Notes under the pieces: generated by a model
The model's input: only the letters and a program-made list of their open reading frames with translations
Databases searched by the model: none
What the model was told of the DNA's origin: nothing
Program-made: the position numbers and the translations under genes
Assembly: GCA_002869425.1 (NCBI GenBank)
Contig: PKSZ01000231.1
Location: 1 to 5,292, forward strand
Direction: 5' to 3'
DNA length: 5,292 nucleotides
Source of the DNA: Marinilabiliales bacterium
Lineage (GTDB): Bacteria > Bacteroidota > Bacteroidia > Bacteroidales > BM523
Part shown: positions 1-5,292 of the stretch, piece by piece
Position numbering within the stretch: position 1 is the stretch's first letter
Layout of the letters: every line of letters starts with the position of its first letter

Positions 1-1231
1 CAGCACTGATATACAGTTTTTTTGAGATATATTCCCGGGCCTGCTCAATCATGTTTGCAAACATATTTTCTGCATTTTTACATTCCTGTGAAAAGATTTT
101 ATCTTTTAACTCCGAATACAGCTGCATGATTTCATCTGTCTGCACATTGTATTGATCCATAACTTTCCGGGCCTCTTTAATATCTCTTTTGGCTAGTGGA
201 ACTTTATTTTCCGAGATATGTTTCTCTCCGGTTTGAATAATTTCAATAATATATTGTTTCGAAACCCTACTGATCAGCTCTTCTACTTCTTTCAACAATT
301 CAATCAATGAATTATCCATGCATAACTTCTTACTTTTCTCAAAATAAGAAAGTGCAGCTTTCTCATTACCCTCTTTGTTTTTCTCAATTCCTTTGTTAAA
401 ATTCGATTTACACTCTTCTGTTCGAATCATTTTATATATACGCTCTTCCTTATCATTTTTTTGAATGCTATGCCTATTTCTATAGTGTGAAGCTTCCGAT
501 AATTTTGAATCCGCTTTTTTATAGTCCCTTTGCACCCATTCATCAGTTTCATCAAGCATTGTATTATAAATTCCGGAATAAGCTTCTTGTTTATACGTCT
601 CAATATTTTCGGGGCAGGATACAGCCTTATATTTTCGGCACCAGTATTCAGCTCTTTCAATTATTTCCAGCGCATTCTTAAATTGCCCTTTATTTAAATC
701 ATCATTGGCATGCTCGGTATAGGCAAAAACAAGCTCTTCTGTAATGTTGCTTACTGGTTCATCATAAAGAAAACTTTGATTGTTATCGTATAAAATCCAG
801 GCTGCTTTGATACTACTTTCTGCCTGTTCCGGTTTTCCCTGGTGTATTTTTTCAGAAGCCATATTTAAGTAGCGCTCCATTTTACCACCCAGCATCCTTG
901 TATACTCCTCCTTAAAACTCTGAGTTCTCACCAATACATGGTAACGTGAAATTGTTTGATCTGCTTTTGAAAGCTCCTCCTCTGCCCTGTCAAACATAGC
1001 TTTATCATTAAAACGTTTAGCTTGCTGAACATACGTTTGAACTATGTTTTTTAACAAATCACCAGTCATTTGCTCTGTTTGATAATCCGGATTCATTTTT
1101 GTAACAATACCCAATGCTGTTTCTGATGCATAATCCAAATTACCTTCTTCATAAGCCATTCTTGCCAGTTGATAATGAGCAGGGGCAAACATAAGTTTGA
1201 TATTTACCGCCTTATTGAAGTTTGTTTTTGC
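1..1231 (-). repeat. Tandem TPR-like protein repeats with an expanded period
   Basis: The translated minus-strand protein shows a recurring helix-turn-helix signature. The key small residue (Ala) of the second helix falls at residues 292, 326, 374, 428, 478, 531, 584 and 638. The spacings are 34, 48, 54, 50, 53, 53 and 54 residues, and a further possible unit at 701 is cut by the edge. Local motifs include LGNKEQAK, EGNLDYAS, KAMFDRAE, QGKPEQAE, KGQFKNAL, QRDYKKAD, KEGNEKAA and NKVPLAKR. Only the first interval has canonical 34-residue TPR spacing; the rest carry longer insertions between helices. These are protein-level repeats, and the DNA is not conspicuously repetitive. Confidence 0.6.
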
Positions 1232-2104
1232 CTGTTCCTTATTTCCAAGCTCAAGAAAATGCATTCCCTTTGAATAATATACTTCATGCAAAGTGGAAAT
1301 CATATACCTGAGCGTCTGTTTCAATTCCGCATTTGCTTCATATAATTCACTAAATCGTTCTTCAAAATTTATGGGATCAAAATTGGCAGTATTCAGCTTA
1401 TGATAAAAGTCAAATTTTTCAATATCCTTTATTATCAAATCAACTTCATCTGTTACTTTCTGATACTCAAAAAGCATTTCCGTATTTTCCAGGTTTACAT
1501 ATTGTAGCTTCTGAAAACCTTCTTTCAATTGAATATCTGCCAAATAATATGCATCTATCAATCGGATTTTCTCAACGAGTAAATCCGGTGCATTCTGATC
1601 GAAAGTAAAGGCTTTATTCAACACTTCCATCCAATGCGTATTATTACCTGAACTATCAGCAAAAGAATAATTTGCAAGCACATTGGTTCCATCAAACACA
1701 GGAAAAGAATTCAATTCTTTAACCTGTACCCTTTTGTTCAATTTATTTGGAATCTGAACTGTACAAGACAAAGCGGATGGAGTTAACAGAGAATTCAAAG
1801 GAAAGCCACGATATACTGTTTTTCCACTCACTTCAAAATTTGACAAAATGAATTTGACCTCTATCTTGTATCCACTTCGTAACAATCTGATTTCCTGCAC
1901 ATATGAAAATCTATACTCTGTAGAATATACCGAAGATTTTTGTGCATTGGCCAAAACTTGTATTAATTTATCAGTTACAGTATTATTATTGTGGTATTTA
2001 ACTACATATACTTCCGGCCTTTTTTGTTCGAACAAGAGCAAATCCTGCGCATAAACAAGATTGAAAAATAGTATCAGAAAAACGAAAGAAAGGAGTTTCT
2101 TCAT
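1..2104 (-). CDS. Exported TPR-like repeat protein, function unknown (C-terminus cut off by window edge)
   Basis: I do not recognise a named family. The frame opens at the ATG at 2104 and stays open for 701 codons to the window edge, so the C-terminus is missing. Residues 1-19 form a signal peptide: MKK, a hydrophobic stretch LLSFVFLILFFNLV, and a likely type I cleavage site YA|Q after residue 19. No lipobox cysteine is present, so a soluble periplasmic or secreted protein is expected. Residues 20 to about 190 are non-repetitive, mixed in composition, probably beta-rich, and unidentified. From about residue 277 the protein is helical, with repeated units of the form G/K-x4-A that resemble the turn and second helix of a TPR. 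The two clearest TPRs cover about 277-340; later units lie 48-54 residues apart and are rich in Lys and Glu. Such arrays usually bind other proteins. It is divergent from the citrate lyase operon, so no functional link is implied. The open frame is certain; the role is not. Confidence 0.88.
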   Translation of the reverse strand, partial: MKKLLSFVFLILFFNLVYAQDLLLFEQKRPEVYVVKYHNNNTVTDKLIQVLANAQKSSVYSTEYRFSYVQEIRLLRSGYKIEVKFILSNFEVSGKTVYRGFPLNSLLTPSALSCTVQIPNKLNKRVQVKELNSFPVFDGTNVLANYSFADSSGNNTHWMEVLNKAFTFDQNAPDLLVEKIRLIDAYYLADIQLKEGFQKLQYVNLENTEMLFEYQKVTDEVDLIIKDIEKFDFYHKLNTANFDPINFEERFSELYEANAELKQTLRYMISTLHEVYYSKGMHFLELGNKEQAKTNFNKAVNIKLMFAPAHYQLARMAYEEGNLDYASETALGIVTKMNPDYQTEQMTGDLLKNIVQTYVQQAKRFNDKAMFDRAEEELSKADQTISRYHVLVRTQSFKEEYTRMLGGKMERYLNMASEKIHQGKPEQAESSIKAAWILYDNNQSFLYDEPVSNITEELVFAYTEHANDDLNKGQFKNALEIIERAEYWCRKYKAVSCPENIETYKQEAYSGIYNTMLDETDEWVQRDYKKADSKLSEASHYRNRHSIQKNDKEERIYKMIRTEECKSNFNKGIEKNKEGNEKAALSYFEKSKKLCMDNSLIELLKEVEELISRVSKQYIIEIIQTGEKHISENKVPLAKRDIKEARKVMDQYNVQTDEIMQLYSELKDKIFSQECKNAENMFANMIEQAREYISKKLYISA
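2048..2104 (-). other. Signal peptide coding segment (residues 1-19)
   Basis: The first 19 residues have a KK n-region, a hydrophobic core rich in Leu, Phe and Val, and a small-residue end (VYA) followed by Gln-Asp. This matches a Sec type I signal peptide, and Ala-Gln is a frequent cleavage point in Bacteroidota. It fixes the ATG at 2104 as the start, because any later start would lose the export signal. Confidence 0.8.
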
Positions 2105-2120
2105 AGCTACAAATTTTATA

Positions 2121-2128
2121 CAAATGTA
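2121..2128 (-). promoter_or_regulatory. Candidate Bacteroidota -7 promoter element for the exported repeat protein
   Basis: On the minus strand this reads TACATTTG, an exact match to the Bacteroidota -7 consensus TAnnTTTG, and it lies 16 bases upstream of the ATG at 2104. Transcription would start around 2114-2118, giving a very short leader. The nearest upstream TTG that could act as a -33 element is about 24 bases away, further than usual, so the -33 half is weak. Confidence 0.5.
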
Positions 2129-2150
2129 TCAAATTGCAGACCATTTTTTT

Positions 2151-2168
2151 AACAATATGCATTGTGTT
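2151..2168. promoter_or_regulatory. Imperfect dyad between the divergent promoters, possible operator
   Basis: The sequence AACAATATGCATTGTGTT is an 18-base inverted repeat with 7 of 9 pairs matching, centred on the palindrome ATGCAT. It sits near the -33 region of the minus-strand promoter and about 55 bases upstream of the plus-strand -7 box. The position suits a regulator site for the divergent pair. A dyad this imperfect can occur by chance in AT-rich DNA. Confidence 0.2.
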
Positions 2169-2221
2169 GTAAAATACAGACTTAAGTAAGAGAAAAAGAC
2201 AAGAGAGGGAAAAATCATCAT

Positions 2222-2229
2222 TATATTTG
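2222..2229 (+). promoter_or_regulatory. Candidate Bacteroidota -7 promoter element for the citrate lyase operon
   Basis: TATATTTG matches the Bacteroidota -7 consensus TAnnTTTG exactly and is the only plus-strand match in the 126-base intergenic gap. No convincing TTG -33 element lies 17-21 bases upstream, where the sequence is purine-rich. Transcription would begin near 2234-2237. That is downstream of the first in-frame ATG (2231), so this site bears on the choice of start codon for the next gene. Confidence 0.5.
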
Positions 2230-2260
2230 CATGGTAAAAATGATAAAATCTACAATGATT

Positions 2261-3478
2261 ATGAAAAATGCATCTGCTGGTAATACTGGAGACAAAGTAC
2301 GTTCTGATTGCTTTGTTACACTTGAATTAAAAGATTCAGGAGGTATTGTTATCAACCTTAAAAGCAAGGTTAATACAATGTATGGAAATAATATCAGGAA
2401 TCAGTGCACAAGTTTACTTGAGCATTTTGAGATAAAGAATGCGGTTCTGGATATTGAAGATAAAGGTGCCTTACCATATACAATAGCTGCCCGTATTGAA
2501 AGTGTAGTTAAACAAATTACAGGTACTGACAAGGAATTCTGGCCAGATCAGCTGGAAGAAAATACAAGCCTTACAAAAAAGGAAGATTTTCGTTTTTCAA
2601 GACTCTACCTACCTGGCAATACTCCAAGTATGATGATCAATGCAGGTATCCACAAACCCAATGGTATTATACTTGATCTGGAAGATGCTGTTGCTCCTGC
2701 AAAAAAGGGAGAAGCGCAATTGCTGGTTAGAAATGCTTTACGCCAGGTAAACTTTTACGGAGCAGAAAGGATGGTTCGAATCAACCAGATACCTAAAGGA
2801 CTGGAAGACCTAAAATATATTGTACCACACAAAGTGAACCTTTTGCTTGTTCCTAAATGCGAAAGTGCTGATCAAATCTTGCAACTGGAAACAGAAATCG
2901 ACAAATTAAAAAAAGCGCACAATGTAACGCACTCTATTTGGTTAATGCCCATTATTGAAAGTGCTCTGGGAATTGAAAAGGCCTTTGAAATAGCCACAGC
3001 TTCACCCAATGTTGTTTCTCTTGCCATAGGTTTAGAAGATTTTACTGCAGACCTTGGCGTTAAAAGAACCAAAGAAGCAACAGAGTCTTTATATGCCCGA
3101 ATGAGAATTGTAAATGCATGTAAAGCAGCTGGAATACAACCTATTGATTCTGTTTTCTCTGATGTTGGAGATATGGAAGGGTTGGCAAATAATGTAAAAA
3201 TGTCCAAATCACTGGGTTTTGAAGGAATGGGATGCATTCATCCTCGTCAGATCAGGGTGATACATGAAAATTTTGCTCCTGAGGCTGATGAAATTGAAAA
3301 AGCGAAGAAAATTGTACGCGCTTTTGTTGAAGCAGAGAAAAAAGGACTGGGTGTTGTTTCACTGGGAACAAAAATGATTGATCCTCCGGTTGTAAAAAGA
3401 GCTCAGAAAAATATTGATCTTGCCATTAGCCTTGGTTTACTTGATGAGAACTGGTTAATTGAAGAAGAACAGAACTAA
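2261..3478 (+). CDS. citDE: Citrate lyase CitD-CitE fusion (acyl carrier gamma domain plus beta subunit, citryl-ACP lyase)
   Basis: This 405-residue protein joins two citrate lyase subunits that are separate in Klebsiella and E. coli. Residues 1-87 match CitD: an AG near the N-terminus, RSDCFV at the prosthetic-group region (Ser15), INLKSKV, a YG near residue 41, and the signature EDKGAL at 66-71 followed by AAR. A charged linker (about 88-109) leads to a complete CitE domain (about 109-393) of the HpcH/HpaI aldolase family. Its motifs are LYLPGN, LDLEDAV, MVRIN (Arg173), LVPK, IIESALGI (Glu233), GLEDFTADLG (Glu259/Asp260), GCIHPRQI and GLGVVSL. Arg173, Glu233 and Asp260 are the probable substrate and Mg2+ ligands. 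The domain cleaves citryl-ACP to acetyl-ACP and oxaloacetate in the cytoplasm. Total length is close to CitD plus CitE. In-frame ATGs at 2231, 2240 and 2255 also exist; 2261 fits the short CitD N-terminus and leaves room for the promoter box at 2222-2229. Family assignment is firm; the start is uncertain. Confidence 0.92.
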   Translation: MKNASAGNTGDKVRSDCFVTLELKDSGGIVINLKSKVNTMYGNNIRNQCTSLLEHFEIKNAVLDIEDKGALPYTIAARIESVVKQITGTDKEFWPDQLEENTSLTKKEDFRFSRLYLPGNTPSMMINAGIHKPNGIILDLEDAVAPAKKGEAQLLVRNALRQVNFYGAERMVRINQIPKGLEDLKYIVPHKVNLLLVPKCESADQILQLETEIDKLKKAHNVTHSIWLMPIIESALGIEKAFEIATASPNVVSLAIGLEDFTADLGVKRTKEATESLYARMRIVNACKAAGIQPIDSVFSDVGDMEGLANNVKMSKSLGFEGMGCIHPRQIRVIHENFAPEADEIEKAKKIVRAFVEAEKKGLGVVSLGTKMIDPPVVKRAQKNIDLAISLGLLDENWLIEEEQN

Positions 3479-3506
3479 AAACATTCACATTTATAATTCT
3501 ACAGAT

Positions 3507-5069
3507 ATGACAAACTCAAAGTTAGTAAAAAACGCTGCAGGAAGAATGGTCCCAACTGAAGTAAATGGTAAAAAGCAAGTACCATTTCAAGGTGTTGGCA
3601 AATATCGCCCTGAAGGAAAAAAATATGCTCCCAAGATTGCAACCTGTGCCGATTATCCGGATGATGGAGATAAAAGAGTTGCAGACCTGAAAGATGCACT
3701 TGTAAAGTCAGGTCTGAAAGATGGAATGGTAATTTCTACACATCATCACTTCAGAAATGGAGATCTGATTGCTAATCAAATATTTGATATAGCAAAAGAG
3801 CTTGGAGTAAAAGACCTTGTATGGGTACCTTCAGCGTCGTTTCCTTGTCACCAGCACCTGATTCAATACCTTGAAGACGGTACAATTCATCATATTGAAG
3901 GAAGTATGAATGGCCCGCTTGGACGCTTCACTTCAAGGGGTAATATGAAAGGTACAGGAATTTTGCGTTCACATGGTGGCAGGTATCAGGCCATACAGGA
4001 TGGAGATGTTGTAATAGATATTGCTGTGATTGCAGCACCAACAGCTGATGCATTTGGAAATGCTACAGGCGATCGTGGAGATGCTGCCTGCGGTTTGCTT
4101 GGCTTTGCACTTGGTGATTCCCAATATGCTGACAAAGTAGTTGTTGTTACTGATAATATTGTTCCTTTCCCATGCATACCATGGCAGATACAAGGTAACT
4201 ATGTGGACTATGTTGTTGAAGTAGAAAAAGTAGGTATACCTGAAAAAATTATATCCGGAACCACAAATATCACCAAAAGTCCAGACAGACTATTACTTGC
4301 AGAAATGTCGGCTCAGTTTTGTGATGAAGCAGGAATTATAAAAGATGGCTTTTCATTCCAGGCAGGCGCCGGAGGAACTGCCCTTTCTATAGGAATCTAT
4401 TTTAGCGAAATGCTGAAAGAAAGAGGTATGAAGGCAAGATTTGCCCGTGGTGGCAGCAACAAATATCTTGTTAAAATGCTCGAAGATGGTCTAACAGATT
4501 TCATACTGGATGGTCAGACATTTGACCTGGAAGGCGTGCGTTCAATGAGAGAAAACTTGAACCATGTAAATACCAGTCCATTCACAAGTTACAATTATCA
4601 TGGTAAAGGAAATTTTGCTTCCATGATTGATGTTGTAATTCTTGGAGCTACAGAAGTAGATGTTAATTTTAATGCAAACGTGGTTACACACTCTGATGGT
4701 TATCTTCTTCACGGTATTGGTGGCTGGCAAAACTGCCTGGCATCTAAATGTGTGATTCTTCCAATTCCACTGTTCAGAGACAGGATACCGGTTATAGTAG
4801 ATGAAGTTACAACGCTTTGCGGACCAGGAGAACTAATTGATGTTATTGTTACAGAAAGAGGTATTGCAATTAATCCGAGAAGAACCGATCTGATTGAAAA
4901 ACTGAAAGGAAGCAAACTCCCAATTAAAACAATTGAAGAGCTAAAAGATGAAGCAGAAAAAATCTGTGGAAAACCTGAAAAAGCAAAATTCAAAGACAAT
5001 GTAATTGCGGTTATTAAGTGGGTAGACGGAACCATTATCGATTCAGTTTTTGAAGTAGATGAAGGATAA
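3507..5069 (+). CDS. citF: Citrate lyase alpha subunit, citrate:acetyl-ACP transferase
   Basis: This 520-residue protein is the alpha subunit of citrate lyase, which exchanges the acetyl group on the carrier for citrate and forms citryl-ACP for the CitE domain to cleave. It matches CitF over its whole length (E. coli CitF is about 510 residues). Visible family motifs are DGMVISTHHHFRNGD (72-86), GPLGR, SHGGR (155-159), DAFGNATG (181-188), a glycine-rich GAGG (287-290) in the CoA-transferase-like fold, FARGG, LDGQTFD, DVNFNANV, SDGYLLHGIGGW, RIPVIVDEV, and VTERGIAINPRR near the C-terminus. No frameshift or missing segment is seen. The ATG at 3507 lies 28 bases after the citDE stop with no promoter or terminator between, so the two genes are co-transcribed. 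An in-frame TTG at 3459 would add 16 residues and overlap citDE; it is less likely, because the ATG already gives a family-length protein. The enzyme is cytoplasmic and expected to form a complex with CitDE. Confidence 0.95.
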   Translation: MTNSKLVKNAAGRMVPTEVNGKKQVPFQGVGKYRPEGKKYAPKIATCADYPDDGDKRVADLKDALVKSGLKDGMVISTHHHFRNGDLIANQIFDIAKELGVKDLVWVPSASFPCHQHLIQYLEDGTIHHIEGSMNGPLGRFTSRGNMKGTGILRSHGGRYQAIQDGDVVIDIAVIAAPTADAFGNATGDRGDAACGLLGFALGDSQYADKVVVVTDNIVPFPCIPWQIQGNYVDYVVEVEKVGIPEKIISGTTNITKSPDRLLLAEMSAQFCDEAGIIKDGFSFQAGAGGTALSIGIYFSEMLKERGMKARFARGGSNKYLVKMLEDGLTDFILDGQTFDLEGVRSMRENLNHVNTSPFTSYNYHGKGNFASMIDVVILGATEVDVNFNANVVTHSDGYLLHGIGGWQNCLASKCVILPIPLFRDRIPVIVDEVTTLCGPGELIDVIVTERGIAINPRRTDLIEKLKGSKLPIKTIEELKDEAEKICGKPEKAKFKDNVIAVIKWVDGTIIDSVFEVDEG

Positions 5070-5089
5070 ATAAATTGATATTTTCTTTT

Positions 5090-5144
5090 AAAAGCCAGAC
5101 CATCTTACTGATTATCAATCACCGGACAGTCTGGCTTTTCTTTT
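5090..5144 (+). terminator. Intrinsic terminator after citF
   Basis: A perfect 11-bp stem, AAAAGCCAGAC (5090-5100) with GTCTGGCTTTT (5129-5139), is followed by a T-rich run so that TTTTCTTTT spans 5136-5144. It begins 20 bases after the citF stop. The 28-base loop holds a small inner hairpin, TGATT-ATC-AATCA (5109-5121). On the other strand the stem is followed by A-rich sequence, so it is best read as a terminator for the citDE-citF transcript only. Confidence 0.88.
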
Positions 5145-5287
5145 GCAGAAATGTAACAATTGTAGTAATAGGCTAAAATAACTTTAATAATTTACGTAGG
5201 AATTATAAAATAACCATAAATTTACAATAAACATTAAAACAAGGCGTTTGTTATAACAATTAATCGGTTTGAACATAAAAGTAAAAA
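5145..5287. other. AT-rich spacer with no supported gene
   Basis: This stretch has many stops in all frames and no RNA-gene structure that I can see. It probably holds the upstream region of the next gene. Near matches to the TAnnTTTG -7 element occur at 5179-5186 (TAACTTTA) and 5264-5271 (TCGGTTTG), each with one mismatch, but neither has a properly spaced -33 element, so no promoter is called. Confidence 0.5.
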
Positions 5288-5292
5288 ATGAA
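5288..5292 (+). CDS. Possible start of a further gene, cut by the window edge
   Basis: An ATG at 5288 is preceded by an A-rich run (AAAAGTAAAAA), the usual translation-start context in Bacteroidota, and lies a plausible distance past the citF terminator. Only five bases are visible, so the reading is based on context alone and the product cannot be guessed. Confidence 0.2.

Noticed and set aside
427..681. Small open frames on both strands (minus 427-660, plus 487-681)
   Set aside because: Both lie inside the long minus-strand coding frame that runs from 2104 to the window edge, in other reading frames; their translations look like no protein family and have no start context.
1848..2054. 68-residue plus-strand frame opposite the signal-peptide end of the exported protein
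   Set aside because: It is antisense to a well-supported N-terminus with a signal peptide and has no promoter or start context of its own.
2872..3237. 121-residue minus-strand frame inside the CitE domain
   Set aside because: It is fully antisense to conserved CitE motifs and its low-complexity Ser/Ile/Ala translation is typical of a shadow frame.
3459..3506. TTG start giving a 536-residue CitF that overlaps citDE by 20 bases
   Set aside because: The ATG at 3507 gives a normal family length, and the extra 16 residues (rich in Lys, Asn and Thr) do not resemble a CitF N-terminus. A TTG start cannot be excluded but is less likely.
3499..5035. Five minus-strand frames of 62-108 residues opposite citF
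   Set aside because: All are antisense to a full-length, motif-complete citF; none has a start context or recognisable product.
5081..5144. Reading the hairpin after citF as a bidirectional terminator
   Set aside because: On the minus strand the stem ends in four U residues that belong to the stem itself and is followed by A-rich sequence, so it lacks a free U tract in that direction.
5156..5163. Perfect 8-base palindrome ACAATTGT in the downstream spacer
   Set aside because: It does not extend beyond eight bases, and a palindrome this short is expected by chance in AT-rich sequence.

Overview
The window looks like chromosomal DNA from a member of the Bacteroidota. The evidence is an AT-rich composition, a match to the Bacteroidota -7 promoter element (TAnnTTTG) in front of each of the two divergent transcription units, and no clear Shine-Dalgarno sequence before any start. 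The proteins resemble their families well enough to name two of them, but the genus cannot be told from the sequence.

Positions 1-2104 (minus strand) are one long open frame that runs off the left edge. Its first 701 codons are present: a signal peptide, a non-repetitive N-terminal region, and a long array of TPR-like helical hairpins. Reading the minus strand codon by codon shows no stop between 2104 and the window edge. It is an exported scaffold-like protein of unknown function. Positions 2105-2230 are a divergent intergenic region holding a -7 element for each direction and a weak dyad between them.

Positions 2261-5069 (plus strand) are a two-gene citrate lyase operon. The first gene encodes CitD (acyl carrier protein, gamma subunit) fused to CitE (beta subunit, citryl-ACP lyase). 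The second, 28 bases downstream, encodes CitF (alpha subunit, citrate:acetyl-ACP transferase). Together they carry all three activities needed to split citrate into acetate and oxaloacetate: CitF loads citrate onto the carrier, CitE cleaves citryl-ACP, and the carrier domain shuttles the acyl group. A strong intrinsic terminator closes the operon at 5090-5144. The accessory genes that mature and charge the carrier (citC, citX, citG) are not in the window.

The rest, to 5292, is an AT-rich spacer. An ATG at 5288 could begin a further gene, but only two bases follow it.

The points most worth a second look are the CitD-CitE fusion with its altered prosthetic-group region, and the expanded (about 48-54 residue) TPR-like repeat of the exported protein. 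I see no mobile element, CRISPR array, tRNA or rRNA, and nothing that clearly amounts to a new multi-gene system.
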